Source of the DNA: G963556115 sp963678205
GTDB taxonomy: Bacteria; Planctomycetota; SZUA-567
NCBI GenBank assembly: GCA_963678205.1
Contig: OY782760.1
Span: forward strand, 1,922,001-1,986,000
Length of the DNA: 64,000 nucleotides
Direction: 5' to 3'
In this document: piece after piece, positions 35,202 through 45,227 of the stretch
How the letters are laid out: the number at the start of each line of letters is the position of its first letter
Numbering within the stretch: position 1 is the first letter of the stretch
Made by a program: the position numbers and the translations under genes
The notes under the pieces: model-generated
What the model was told of the DNA's origin: nothing
Database searches by the model: none
What the model saw: the letters and a program-made list of their open reading frames with translations, nothing else

Positions 35202-36737
35202 TTATTTTCGCCATGCAATAGGGAATAATAAGACTAGCACAGAGTATATTTCGAGTCTGCCAAGGAGCATGCAGAAGGTAAGTATGCCTTTTCCAGTAGC
35301 CGGAACCCAATGGAAATTCTGCGTAGAGCCAACTTTATTCAGTCCTGGACCAATATTATTTAGACAAGCTGCAACAGCTGAAACTGTAGTCGGTAGATCT
35401 ACATCAACCAGAACAATTGTTAAAGCTAGTGACATAATTGCAAATATCGAAAGCCAGAGACATACAAGACCAACGATAAGCATTGTTGCTCTCTCGTTTA
35501 GGGTAACATCATTGCCTATACGGACTAAATTTGTCATTCTTGGCATAAGAAGGCGTTTTATTTCGCGTATACCGCATTTCCACATTACCATGATTCTGAT
35601 CTGCTTCAAACCACCGCCTGTAGAGCCAGCACATCCACCAAAGAACATGATAATTATTAGAAGTAATCTTGCTGCCATTGGCCAAATATTTGTGTCCGTT
35701 GTCGCGAATCCGGTTGTTGTTATTATTGATAATGTTTGGAAAATTGACTGACGGTATGACTCGCCGAATGACTCGTAATTTCCAGATATATACACCATTA
35801 TTGCTAATGCAATAGAGGTTAAAATTACAATGAATGTATAAAACTTGAATTCAGAATTTTGCCAGTATTCTTTTGGTTTTCCTTTGAGTGCATGGTAATG
35901 TAGTAGAAAGTTGCATCCTGCAAGGAACATGAATATGTCAATAATAACCTCAAAATAAAGAGCGGAAGGGTGTCCGCTCTGTGCATAGTATCCGATTGAG
36001 GCATCTTTTGTCGAGAATCCTCCTGTTGCCATTGTTCCGAATGTGTGACAGATACTGTCAAACACAGGCATTCCGCCAATGCATAATAAAATGATTTCAG
36101 CAACTGTAAGTACACAATATGCATACCATAAAACTGCAGCAGTCTGTTTTATTCTAGGCTGAAGTCGTTCAGCTGTAGGCCCTGGCACTTCTGCTGCAAA
36201 TAATTGGTAGCCTCCAGCTTTTAAAGCAGGAAGAATTGCCAGGGCTAGTACGACAATACCCATCCCACCAAGCCAGTGAGTAAGGCTTCGCCAGAATAAT
36301 AGTGATCGAGGAAGTTCTTCAATTAGACCGTATCCGCCGTCACTAATAGCTGTACCGAAGACTGAACTACCAGTTGTTGTAAAACCACTCATTGACTCAA
36401 AATATGCAGGTATAATATTGAATCCACCGTTTCCTTTGCATATGAAGTAATATGGTAGTGCCCCTAAAAATGCAGCAATTATCCAGCCGAATGTAGTGAT
36501 CGCGAAACCATCAGCAGCACTAACTGTTGAATGATCTTTATTGAATCTAACGCCATATTTTAGAAGTATGCCTATTAGAAGTGATACGGCAATGCTTAGT
36601 GTAAAGCTTAATTGCGTCGAGATATGAAAGTATGATTCATCAGAATTAAAATATGCAATACCGAGTGATGGTAGCATGGTGGCGGCAATTAAAATACAGA
36701 GCGAACCTAATATGTTTGAGACTAATCTAATATTCAT
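35202..36737 (-). CDS. trkH: Potassium uptake protein TrkH
   Basis: 511 residues with about ten to twelve membrane spans and the four pore-loop repeats: SGFTTTGSSVF, FGTMATGGFSTKD, IITTTGFATTD and the last around LNNIGPGLNKVG. Selectivity-filter glycines are in place (TTGS, TGGF, TGFA, IGPG). It moves K+ inward, normally gated by the NAD-binding TrkA subunit, which is not in the window. The start at 36737 has only a weak ribosome site. Confidence 0.93.
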   Translation of the reverse strand: MNIRLVSNILGSLCILIAATMLPSLGIAYFNSDESYFHISTQLSFTLSIAVSLLIGILLKYGVRFNKDHSTVSAADGFAITTFGWIIAAFLGALPYYFICKGNGGFNIIPAYFESMSGFTTTGSSVFGTAISDGGYGLIEELPRSLLFWRSLTHWLGGMGIVVLALAILPALKAGGYQLFAAEVPGPTAERLQPRIKQTAAVLWYAYCVLTVAEIILLCIGGMPVFDSICHTFGTMATGGFSTKDASIGYYAQSGHPSALYFEVIIDIFMFLAGCNFLLHYHALKGKPKEYWQNSEFKFYTFIVILTSIALAIMVYISGNYESFGESYRQSIFQTLSIITTTGFATTDTNIWPMAARLLLIIIMFFGGCAGSTGGGLKQIRIMVMWKCGIREIKRLLMPRMTNLVRIGNDVTLNERATMLIVGLVCLWLSIFAIMSLALTIVLVDVDLPTTVSAVAACLNNIGPGLNKVGSTQNFHWVPATGKGILTFCMLLGRLEIYSVLVLLFPIAWRK

Positions 36738-36789
36738 AGCTTTTTTATAGTATTTTTTCTGATTTGTTTTTCAAGAGTATGTTGAATAA

Positions 36790-37749
36790 TTATATAAATA
36801 ATAGCAATGTAATTGTTAATGTTGCTAATAGTAACGAATTGAAAAGTAATTTCGATGCTTTTACTATATCATTTATGTCAAAATTTTTGCTTTTATCTCC
36901 AAGAAGAGGGCGAGTTATAACGTTACCATTATATATGCTGTCCCCACCAAACTGTAATTCAAGTGCACCAGCATATGCTGCTTCAGAATAACCAGAGTTT
37001 GGACTGGCATGATTTGAGTGGTCTCGAAGTGAGATTATAAATGATTTTTTCCAATTTAAACCTGTAAAAAATGCTGAAATAGCGATAATAAAAATACTTA
37101 ATCTAGCTGGTAAAAAATTAAAAGCATCGTCAATTTTTGCAGAGACCATACCGAAATTTATATATTTTTCGTTTTTATAACCAAAACTTGAATCCAAAGT
37201 ATTTACTGCTCTATATAGAATTGCAAAACAGGCTGCTCCTGTAACTCCAAAGAGTAAGGCACCGATAAATGCATAAAACAATGGCGCAAGTACTCCGTCA
37301 ACAGTATTTTCAGCGATACTTTCTACTGTGGCGCGAATTATTTCTTTAGAATCCATGTACTTTGTCTCTCTGCCAACAATCATTGAGGTTTTAGCTCTAG
37401 CAAGAATAAGATTATTTTCTTTGAGTTGACTAAAAATTTCTTTGCTGTGTTTTATCATGTCTTTGCAGGCAATTGATGAGTATATAAAATATGTACCAAT
37501 AATAAAACCAGCTATGAGTGAGATTTTAAGCAATGTTGCTGTAATAATATATGTTACGAAAATCGAAATAAGCAGTGTTATAATAGCTGTTGTAAGTCCT
37601 GCGATTGTTTGCGACTTTATTGTTTTGCGTGCCGATGATTCAAGGCGTAAAGCGAGATTACCTATTAGTCTTACTGGGTGTAGACTATAGGTCGGATCAC
37701 CAAAAATAAGGTCTAGAAGTACTGCAGCTAAAATAATCCAAGTTGCCAT
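36790..37749 (-). CDS. cbiB: Adenosylcobinamide-phosphate synthase
   Basis: 319 residues, a membrane protein of the CbiB/CobD family with LDLIFGDPTYSLHPVRLIGNL at the N-terminus, RATVESIAENTVDGVLAPLFYAF near residue 130, AVNTLDSSFGYKNE, and HASPNSGYSEAAYAGALELQFGG. It attaches the aminopropanol arm in cobalamin synthesis. No other cobalamin gene is adjacent. Start ATG 37749 follows AGGAG. Confidence 0.94.
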   Translation of the reverse strand: MATWIILAAVLLDLIFGDPTYSLHPVRLIGNLALRLESSARKTIKSQTIAGLTTAIITLLISIFVTYIITATLLKISLIAGFIIGTYFIYSSIACKDMIKHSKEIFSQLKENNLILARAKTSMIVGRETKYMDSKEIIRATVESIAENTVDGVLAPLFYAFIGALLFGVTGAACFAILYRAVNTLDSSFGYKNEKYINFGMVSAKIDDAFNFLPARLSIFIIAISAFFTGLNWKKSFIISLRDHSNHASPNSGYSEAAYAGALELQFGGDSIYNGNVITRPLLGDKSKNFDINDIVKASKLLFNSLLLATLTITLLLFI

Positions 37750-37773
37750 TATTTGCTCCTAAAAGCAGTTTGA

Positions 37774-38778
37774 TTACTTCTTGCCAATATCAGATGGGTT
37801 TAATTGCATCTTACGATTGATTTCAACAAAAACTTCTGGTGTTAGCTTTTTTATAACCCATGCAGCAAGCTCTTTTTCGCCTTGAGTTTTACCATTTTCA
37901 ATAATATAGGTGAGGGCATTTTCTGCATATTTCTGCATCTTAGGATCACGAGCTAAAATCACACCATCTCTGTTTACTATTCCGTGGCGATAAAGACCAA
38001 GAATTAAAATTGCTTGTTGTCGCCAAACTCTATCTTCCGATTCAGTTGCGATTTTTATTGTACTGAAAATGGAGTTAAAGTTTGTTACTGAGCCTAAGAA
38101 GTAATTTTGGATTCTATTATATCTGAAACCAACTTCTTCAAGGTATTCTTTATATTCTCGTACCTGGTCACTGCCTTTCATGTCCATTTTGCGGAAAAGA
38201 AATTGTGAATATTTATCAGCAGCTTCTCTTTTTATCGCAACCCCTAATAATAATGAAACAATAGTTGTTGGCTCTTGGGTAAGATGCCAGCCATAAATTA
38301 ATGCGCGTTGATGAATCGCTTCTGCACCTTTTATATCACCTTTGCCTTCTAGCTCTTCAGCAAGTTCTAGCATAGAATTTAAATAAGTAAGAAAAATTAT
38401 GATATCTGGCTGTTTGACAGTACCTTTATTCATATATGGGAAATATTTTGGTGCAAGTTTACATTCTTTTTTTGAAGTGGCTTTAAAGATTTCTCTCAAT
38501 CCTTGGGCATTATGCTTTAATTCAATATAATTCCCGCTTTTTTTATCACTTTGAAACAATGTCATAAGCTTAGCGTAGTTTTCTGCTGCATTTCCGGAAC
38601 CATTTGGAAATCTAGTAATTTTGCTGAGACCTTTATTTGTATCGATACTTTTTAATGGAGCGGATCTATAGAGAATTTTTTGTGCTTGAGTCATTTCCTC
38701 TTCTGGTGGGTATAGATCTGCAGCATATGAAGATACTGAACAAGAAATAAGAACAATTATCAATAAGTATTTTGACAT
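37774..38778 (-). CDS. Exported protein of unknown function
   Basis: 334 residues with a clear Sec signal peptide (YLLIIVLISCSVSSYAAD, cleavage after AYA-like SYA). The mature protein is mostly helical with TPR-like spacing (LELAEELEGKGDIKGAEAIH, LILGLYRHGIVNRDG) and few Cys. I do not recognise a family; it could be a helical-repeat periplasmic protein. Start ATG 38778 follows GGAG. It is 25 bases upstream of cbiB, so the two may be co-transcribed. Confidence 0.75.
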   Translation of the reverse strand: MSKYLLIIVLISCSVSSYAADLYPPEEEMTQAQKILYRSAPLKSIDTNKGLSKITRFPNGSGNAAENYAKLMTLFQSDKKSGNYIELKHNAQGLREIFKATSKKECKLAPKYFPYMNKGTVKQPDIIIFLTYLNSMLELAEELEGKGDIKGAEAIHQRALIYGWHLTQEPTTIVSLLLGVAIKREAADKYSQFLFRKMDMKGSDQVREYKEYLEEVGFRYNRIQNYFLGSVTNFNSIFSTIKIATESEDRVWRQQAILILGLYRHGIVNRDGVILARDPKMQKYAENALTYIIENGKTQGEKELAAWVIKKLTPEVFVEINRKMQLNPSDIGKK

Positions 38779-39002
38779 TATTTATTAACTCCAAAAGAAA
38801 TCTATTACTGAAAAGATAGCTTGAGAATACACTAATTTCAATACAATTATTACTAAAACATTCAAATAAGTATATATAAAATTTTTCGTGGTGCAAGACA
38901 ATAGATTGAATAGAATAATTTTGAGAATATTATATTAGTATTTGTTAACAATAGGTATATAATTTGATTTTATCAATACAAATATAATACATTTTACTTT
39001 AA

Positions 39003-40421
39003 ATGAGTCTTAAGGATTATTATATTATTATGAATGATTCAGAAAAAGAGCTTAATTCTAAATTGCGATCTTTGCCTTCGGTTGGAAAGGTATTGGATAA
39101 TCCTGCATTGCAGCCGGCTATAAAATGTGCAGGAAAGAATCTTTTTAAATGCTTATTAAATGATTACCTTGGTAAAATTAGAGAAGGGCTTGTTTCTGGA
39201 AAATTAGTTCACTTTAATTATGATAAATTAATTGATGAAATTTCTTTCTCTGTAAACTCAATTTGTGATAATTCAATGCGTGAAGTAATTAATGCTACTG
39301 GTATTCTTCTTCATACTGGCTTGGGGCGTTCTGCGTTATCGAATGTAGCTGTTGGTTCAATTACAGCTGCAGCAAAATATACTCCTGTGCAGAGTGATCC
39401 TGTGACAGGTAAACGGTCTTTACGTGAGAGTAAGGTAGAGGTTTTACTCAAAGAACTTACAGGAGCAGAAGCCGTAACCGTTGTAAATAATAATGCAGCA
39501 GCAACTATGCTTGTATTAAATACTCTTGCAAAGGATAAAGAAGTTGTAATAAGTAGAGGTCAGCTTGTTGAAATTGGTGGGGCTTTTAGAATGCCTGATG
39601 TTATGACAATGAGCGGAGCGATTATGAAAGAAATCGGTACGACTAATCGTACTCATTTGAGTGATTATCGTAACGCATTTGATGAAAATGTTGGTGCGTT
39701 GATGCATGTTCATACGTCAAATTATAGGTTAAGAGGTTTTGGGGGGACTCCGGATATTTCAGAAATTGTGTCTTTGGCAAAAGAGTTGGGTCTATATTCT
39801 ATTGATGATTTAGGAAGTGGGGCTTTGGTTTCGCTTGAAAAATGGGGTGTTGAGAGTGAGCCACTTATAAAGGATTCTATTACTGCTGGGGTCGATTTGT
39901 GCTGTTTCAGTGGTGATAAATTAATAGGCGGGGCGCAATCAGGAATTATTTGCGGTAAATATGAGCATATTGAAAAAATTAGGAAGAATCCATTCGCAAG
40001 GATGTTTCGCGTAGATAAGTTGACTCTAGCAGCACTTGAAGCGACTCTGGCAATTTGGGTTAACGGTGAATATGAGGAAAAGATACCGTTGTATAAAATG
40101 CTTTGTACTTCAAAGCAGATTCTTAAAAATCGGGCAATGGAGCTAAGTTCTAAAATTTCAGGAAAAATTTTTGCAGAAATCTCGATCGAAGAGAGTGAAG
40201 CTTATATAGGCAGTGGTTCTTTACCTGATTCAGGGATAAAATCATGGGCAGTATCGCTTAAGTTTAAAAATATAGAAGCAGAACAGGGCGCGCAAATTCT
40301 TCGAAAGAATGGCGTCTTTTCGAGAGTTAGAGCTGGTCGTGTTTGGCTGGATATGATCTCTCTTTTGGATGGGCATTTTGATTTGTTGGTTCATAGGATT
40401 ATTAGTTCATTTGGTAAGTGA
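39003..40421 (+). CDS. selA: L-seryl-tRNA(Sec) selenium transferase
   Basis: Up to 472 residues. PLP-dependent enzyme converting seryl-tRNA(Sec) to selenocysteyl-tRNA(Sec). Family marks are LRSLPSVGKVLDNP, INATGILLHTGLGRSALS, VNNNAAATMLVLNTLA, EIGGAFRMPDVM and the PLP lysine in CFSGDKLIGGAQSG. The start may instead be the ATG at 39033, which gives a typical N-terminus; neither has a good ribosome site. It is immediately followed by selB, so the organism should make selenoproteins. Confidence 0.95.
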   Translation: MSLKDYYIIMNDSEKELNSKLRSLPSVGKVLDNPALQPAIKCAGKNLFKCLLNDYLGKIREGLVSGKLVHFNYDKLIDEISFSVNSICDNSMREVINATGILLHTGLGRSALSNVAVGSITAAAKYTPVQSDPVTGKRSLRESKVEVLLKELTGAEAVTVVNNNAAATMLVLNTLAKDKEVVISRGQLVEIGGAFRMPDVMTMSGAIMKEIGTTNRTHLSDYRNAFDENVGALMHVHTSNYRLRGFGGTPDISEIVSLAKELGLYSIDDLGSGALVSLEKWGVESEPLIKDSITAGVDLCCFSGDKLIGGAQSGIICGKYEHIEKIRKNPFARMFRVDKLTLAALEATLAIWVNGEYEEKIPLYKMLCTSKQILKNRAMELSSKISGKIFAEISIEESEAYIGSGSLPDSGIKSWAVSLKFKNIEAEQGAQILRKNGVFSRVRAGRVWLDMISLLDGHFDLLVHRIISSFGK

Positions 40422-40438
40422 TTAGTTGGGTTTATATT

Positions 40439-42364
40439 ATGCATAACGTTTTGCCTGTTATTGTTGCTACTGCAGGACATGTTGATCATGGAAAGACTGC
40501 ACTTGTAGAAGTTTTGACAGGTTGTAATACAGATAGACTTCCTCAGGAGAAGGAGCGTGGTCTGAGCATTGATATTGGCTTTGCTCCTTGTTATATTGGC
40601 GATAATAATAACATTGGTATTGTTGATCTTCCTGGACATGAAGATTATATAAAAAATATGACTGCTGGAGCCGTATCTGCTAATATTTTATTACTTGTTA
40701 TTGCTGCAAATGAATCTGTGATGCCACAGACGAGAGAGCATCTTGAGATTGTTTCGCAATTGACTAGTGCCAAGGTTATTCTTGTTATAACTAAGATTGA
40801 TCTTGTTGAGAAAGAATATCTTGAGGTAGTAAAAGATGATGCCGTTAAATTATTGAATGAATATGGTCTTTCTGCAGAGCAGATTCATTATACTTCAGTA
40901 AAGAGTATGGAGGGGCTTACAGCTCTACGGGAAGGGATTGCTTTACTTGCCAATAGTAATATTGGTAATTCAGATATAAGAGATTTTAGAGTTTTTATTG
41001 AGAGAACTTTTCACTCAAAAGGGCATGGAACAGTAGTGACCGGAATTCCTGTTTCTGGTCGGATCTCTATTGGTAATACTTTAAGAATTAATGGCCATTT
41101 AGTAAGAGTCCGAGCAGTTGAAAGCTATGGGCGGAAGGTTGAGTCGGCTGGTTGTGGGGGATGCTTAGCGATAAATCTTGATTATTCTGAGGCTGGGGCA
41201 TATAAAGGTATTATTAGAGGAGATGTTCTTTGCCATGAATCCTATAGCTATTCATCCGACTATATTGTTAAGCTAAACAATATTTCTAATGATTTTTGTT
41301 TTAAAAGAGTTACAAAATGTAGACTTCATGTCGGAACTCGTTCGTGCAATGTTTCTGTAAAATTATATGGTGGAAATTCACTTGAAGCTGGACAGGAATT
41401 ATATGCTAACCTTAAGCTTGAATCACCAACAATACTGGTAGCAGGTGATCGATTTTTATTAAGAGTTTCTAAGCCTTTTGGTAATGTTGGCGGTGGAGTA
41501 GTTTTGTCGATGGATGGTGGAGGCAGGATTTACGGAAAAGATGATTTTAGGGGGGAATTTTTTGGCTTAGCCTTTGCTGCTCTTGCGAGTAACGATTTTA
41601 CGTTGTCCGAATTACTGGCTGGTAGCAAGTATGTCGTTAACAGAAGTGATCTGGAAAAAATTGGACATATACATAGTGAGGAGCTTCAGGAAGAAATAAG
41701 CAGGCTGGTTAATGCCAAAGAATTACTTATGATATGCAAAGATAGCTGGATGATTGCAGCAAAATCAGAGGTCTTGGCAAAACATTTTGAAAAAGATTTA
41801 TTAAGGTATCATTTTGATAATAAATACAGGCTTGGAATGGAGACGGATTTAATTGCAAGAGTACTAAATATACCTCTAGATAGTGTTTATAGAGCTTTAA
41901 ACATACTATCAAAACATATTCAGATTAACATTAAAGATAATATTGTAGCCAGTCAAAATTTTGAGCCTGAATTAAAGGGTAACGCGCTTGCAATGTACCG
42001 TGTAATTACCCAGAGTATTGACGCTGAGCCTTCATTATGGCTGGCTCTTGGTGAGGTAAAAGAGCAGTGTCGTGTTACTGATAAAGAGGCTCAAGACGTT
42101 GTTCGGATACTTGTTTCTCAAGGGTTGCTTGTGGTTATTGGTGGAAAATACCTGTTGCCTTTTGTAGAGCTTTCTCGATTAAAAGTACTTTTGAACTCTG
42201 CTTTTGAGAATTTTGAGATTCTTGGAATACCGGTGTGGCGTAAGATTTCCGGGCTTAGTAGAAATCATGCTGTTGCTGCTTTGGAATATTTTGATTCGCT
42301 AAATTTGACTATTAGGGTTGAAGCTGGCAGGAAAAAAAACGATAATATAAAAGATGATGAATAA
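40439..42364 (+). CDS. selB: Selenocysteine-specific elongation factor SelB
   Basis: About 641 residues. The GTPase has TAGHVDHGKTALVEVLTG, DIGFAP (switch I), DLPGHEDYIKNM and TKIDLV. EF-Tu-like barrels follow. The C-terminal winged helices (from about residue 400) bind the SECIS RNA hairpin. It delivers Sec-tRNA to in-frame UGA. Start ATG 40439 gives the usual N-terminus; a GTG at 40418 that overlaps the selA stop is possible. The next small gene starts inside its 3' end. Confidence 0.95.
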   Translation: MHNVLPVIVATAGHVDHGKTALVEVLTGCNTDRLPQEKERGLSIDIGFAPCYIGDNNNIGIVDLPGHEDYIKNMTAGAVSANILLLVIAANESVMPQTREHLEIVSQLTSAKVILVITKIDLVEKEYLEVVKDDAVKLLNEYGLSAEQIHYTSVKSMEGLTALREGIALLANSNIGNSDIRDFRVFIERTFHSKGHGTVVTGIPVSGRISIGNTLRINGHLVRVRAVESYGRKVESAGCGGCLAINLDYSEAGAYKGIIRGDVLCHESYSYSSDYIVKLNNISNDFCFKRVTKCRLHVGTRSCNVSVKLYGGNSLEAGQELYANLKLESPTILVAGDRFLLRVSKPFGNVGGGVVLSMDGGGRIYGKDDFRGEFFGLAFAALASNDFTLSELLAGSKYVVNRSDLEKIGHIHSEELQEEISRLVNAKELLMICKDSWMIAAKSEVLAKHFEKDLLRYHFDNKYRLGMETDLIARVLNIPLDSVYRALNILSKHIQINIKDNIVASQNFEPELKGNALAMYRVITQSIDAEPSLWLALGEVKEQCRVTDKEAQDVVRILVSQGLLVVIGGKYLLPFVELSRLKVLLNSAFENFEILGIPVWRKISGLSRNHAVAALEYFDSLNLTIRVEAGRKKNDNIKDDE

Positions 42365-42602
42365 ACGAATTGTTTCTATTGGTTTGATTTTGTTTACCTT
42401 GGTATTGATTATGTATGCACTTCTTTTTGAAGAGCATACTGTATCATTATTTGACGGTAATACTCGCGAGCAGGTGGGTGGGGATAAGTATGTTGATAGC
42501 ATTGAGTCGGGGCAACTTCTTCGGCGGGATGCAGATGGTAAGCTTTATAACGCCAAGTCATTAAAGCCCGATGCTGCTAAAATCGATGATTGCCCTACCT
42601 GA
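42354..42602 (+). CDS. Small membrane-anchored protein after selB
   Basis: 82 residues. One N-terminal span (VSIGLILFTLVLIMYALLF) is followed by a short polar domain. It starts at ATG 42354 or 42357 overlapping the selB end, which suggests coupling. It ends DDCPT then TGA. If that TGA were read as selenocysteine the end would be CPTU-Met before a TAG, a CxxU redox motif. I see no convincing SECIS hairpin, so the plain stop is the default. A redox role with the ferredoxin-type gene 100 bases downstream is possible. Family not recognised. Confidence 0.6.
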   Translation: MMNKRIVSIGLILFTLVLIMYALLFEEHTVSLFDGNTREQVGGDKYVDSIESGQLLRRDADGKLYNAKSLKPDAAKIDDCPT

Positions 42603-42704
42603 ATGTAGCAAATTCTTGGTGGTGCGGTGCGCTGCTTTTTCATTTCATATTAAGCTCTGTCTCAAAGTGTTTTAGCTTTGATAGGTTATATTTGAGGTGT
42701 TTTT

Positions 42705-44210
42705 ATGAGGAAAATTCCGCCATTCTGGTCACAGGTAAGAAATTATACTGCTCTTGCCTCAGCATTTATCTATAATTTGAATGTATTTGGAATTTCTGCG
42801 AAGAATATTTGTTCTCCGGGATTTAACTGTCATGGATGTCCTTGGGCAACTTTTTCATGTCCAGTTGGTATTATTGGGTATGGCTTTGGCGTAAGGAGTA
42901 TTCCTGCGTTTGCCATAGGAAGTGTACTTGCTATAGGGATTTTTCTAGGGCGTCTGGTTTGTGGGTATGCTTGTCCATTTGGACTCTTGCAGGAGCTTCT
43001 TTTCAGAATTAAGAGCAAGAAATTTTCTCTGCCTAAACCATTAAGGTATTTAAAATATGCTATTATGGTTTTAACGGTTTTCCTTCTTACGTATATATTT
43101 GGATTTGATGTTGAAGAAGGATATATCAGGGTAAATAAGCCTGTGGTAGCCAAGGATACTCCTGAGCTGGATCAAAATATTTTTGCTGAGAAAAATAGGG
43201 GATATTTTGATACGGGAAAATATGATATTACCGTTACTGAAGGTGGTTTTCCTGTCCCTAAAGAATTTAAGAAGAAATCCGAGGCTACAGGGCTAAAAGC
43301 GGTCGGTCTAGGCGCAGGGGGGGATTCTTTCTCTTTTGATGAAATAGTTGAAGAGACAGCTGATGATCCATTTAAGCAGGAGTCAAATCAGAGTAATGAT
43401 ACTGGGGACAGCATTTTGTCAACTGTTGGTTTTGGTGATAGTGGAATTGCTGATCTTACAGGTGAGGCCCCATCAAGCCTTACTAAAACAAGTGTTTCAA
43501 ATCAAGATGGATCGGTCTTTGATTTGCTTCAAAGATCTAAAGATAAAGAATATGAAGATACAGATCTTCTCGTTGAGGTGACAGTTGAGAATATGAGTGT
43601 ACATTCAATGGATAAGTTGGTTCTGATCCCGGTTTATTATGAGAGCAGTACTGGTGTTGAGCTCTGGCGGGGGGAAGATAAGGTTTATAATGTTCACCTT
43701 GGTCCTGGAGAAATTTTTACTACCGAAATTTTTACTGTACCTTATTATCTACATAAAGCAGATATTGCCATACTCTCTCCTCAGACTTCAGTTGTCATGA
43801 ATTATTGGTCGTTGTTCTGCACATATTGCCCTGTTGCAGCTATTGAAGCTGATATCCCAAGTAAACTCGCGAACGTTGAGGATCTTTTGCAGCTTGTGTA
43901 TGCTACCACTAAAATGAGCCCTATCAGAATTGGCGTAACTCTTTTTGTTATAATTGCGTCGATTTTTATAAGTAGATTTTTTTGTAGAGCATTATGTCCA
44001 CTTGGTGCAATGTATGGATTAGTCGCAAAGTTTTCTATTATAAAAGTTGCTTTTGATAAGAATGAATGTATTAATTGTGGAAGATGTGATTCGGTGTGCC
44101 CGGTGGAGCTTGATGTGCGTAAGGAGGTTGGATGCAGTGAGTGTTTGTCATGCGGTGACTGTATTAATGCTTGTCCAACTGCAGCGCTAAAGAGGAAGGC
44201 AGGTTTGTAA
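42705..44210 (+). CDS. NapH/NosR-like polyferredoxin membrane protein with large insert
   Basis: 501 residues. The N-terminal span region has CHGCPWATFSCPVG and RLVCGYACPFGLLQELLF. A second membrane part has FFCRALCPLGAMYGL. The C-terminal ferredoxin part has NCGRCDSVCP and SECLSCGDCINACP, two 4Fe-4S clusters. These C-x3-CP pairs are typical of NapH/MauN/RnfB-like electron carriers that pass electrons across the membrane. Between residues about 130 and 370 is an extra, acidic, non-membrane domain of unknown type, longer than in NapH. Start ATG 42705 follows GAGGTG. Its stop overlaps the start of the next gene. Confidence 0.8.
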   Translation: MRKIPPFWSQVRNYTALASAFIYNLNVFGISAKNICSPGFNCHGCPWATFSCPVGIIGYGFGVRSIPAFAIGSVLAIGIFLGRLVCGYACPFGLLQELLFRIKSKKFSLPKPLRYLKYAIMVLTVFLLTYIFGFDVEEGYIRVNKPVVAKDTPELDQNIFAEKNRGYFDTGKYDITVTEGGFPVPKEFKKKSEATGLKAVGLGAGGDSFSFDEIVEETADDPFKQESNQSNDTGDSILSTVGFGDSGIADLTGEAPSSLTKTSVSNQDGSVFDLLQRSKDKEYEDTDLLVEVTVENMSVHSMDKLVLIPVYYESSTGVELWRGEDKVYNVHLGPGEIFTTEIFTVPYYLHKADIAILSPQTSVVMNYWSLFCTYCPVAAIEADIPSKLANVEDLLQLVYATTKMSPIRIGVTLFVIIASIFISRFFCRALCPLGAMYGLVAKFSIIKVAFDKNECINCGRCDSVCPVELDVRKEVGCSECLSCGDCINACPTAALKRKAGL

Positions 44211-45082
44211 TGGAGCATGTGGTTGTTAATGGTGAGTTGATGAGAAGGGAGTTGGCTAAGCTTCCGATAATGGATAGAAGTATTCTCTGGGGGGAGTCAC
44301 TTGCAGCTGAAATTATGCTTAGAAATTCATTGCCATTAAGACTGGAACAGCATATTGATGTACTTGCTGCCAGTCTGAGTATGCCGGAGATAGGAATCTC
44401 TCATGCGTTAAGTTCAAGGCGTATTGCACGTGATATAGCAACTCTTGCTTCAAGGACAAGGCTTTATAATGGTGTGGTACGTATTATTATTACACCAGGA
44501 TGTGTGAATGTAGAGGAAGAGTATGGAATATTATTGCCTCAGGGCGTGAATGAGATAATTTTGCTTGATGAGGCGTATTATGATGATGATGACAGGGCGC
44601 AAGGAGTAAGGCTGGAGCTTGCATGTTTTAGAAGGCAGCGAGGAGATGTATTGGCTGTTCATAAATTTTCTGCTGGTATGCGTGAGCACGTTGCTCTGCG
44701 CAAAGTAATAGCTGAGGGTTTTAATGAGGCAGTAATATGTGATGAAGATGGAGCATTATTATCTACAACCAGATCCAATATCTTTGCTGTTGTTGATGGA
44801 GGTGTAATTACTCCGCATCCATTTAGAGATGGTGTAGTGCCAGGGGTGATGCGAGGTCTGGTAATGGAGACACTGGCTCGCGAGGGGATAATGCTGTATC
44901 AGGAACGCTTGACAAAAGATGTGGTTGATAAAGCAACAGAACTTTTTATCTGTAGTAGTGCTGCTGGTGGTGTCGTGTGGGTATCTGATTTTGGTGAGAG
45001 ACGTTTTACTGAGAGGGCATTTACGCAGAGGGTTTCTAACGCAGTTGAAAAACGTATTAAAGCTGAGCTTCCTTCAATATGA
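44210..45082 (+). CDS. Class IV PLP aminotransferase / aminodeoxychorismate lyase-like protein
   Basis: About 290 residues of the BCAT/ADCL/DAAT fold. Visible are the N-terminal LPIMDRSILWGESL, the likely PLP lysine in VHKFSAGMREHVALRKV, ALLSTTRSNIFAVVDG and PFRDGVVPGVMRGLVMETLA. It could be a 4-amino-4-deoxychorismate lyase (folate) or a branched-chain or D-amino acid aminotransferase. The segment before SNIF has LSTT where most members have a Glu. Start ATG 44210 overlaps the previous stop (TAATG). Confidence 0.75.
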   Translation: MEHVVVNGELMRRELAKLPIMDRSILWGESLAAEIMLRNSLPLRLEQHIDVLAASLSMPEIGISHALSSRRIARDIATLASRTRLYNGVVRIIITPGCVNVEEEYGILLPQGVNEIILLDEAYYDDDDRAQGVRLELACFRRQRGDVLAVHKFSAGMREHVALRKVIAEGFNEAVICDEDGALLSTTRSNIFAVVDGGVITPHPFRDGVVPGVMRGLVMETLAREGIMLYQERLTKDVVDKATELFICSSAAGGVVWVSDFGERRFTERAFTQRVSNAVEKRIKAELPSI

Positions 45083-45146
45083 TATTTTGCTGTAATTGTA
45101 GAGTATTTAATTAAACTGTTATAAATGCAGTTTTTTGCTTTAAGTT

Positions 45147-45190
45147 AAATGAGTCTAAGAATAGTTATGACGTCTTAGACTCATTTTAAT
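45147..45190. terminator. Bidirectional terminator
   Basis: AAATGAGTCTAAGA at 45147-45160 pairs perfectly with 45173-45186. A T-run follows on the plus strand and an A-rich side serves the minus strand. It lies between convergent genes. Confidence 0.8.
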
Positions 45191-45227
45191 ATAGTAAATT
45201 AGCTGTAGTTAAGTCATTATGGCGCTG

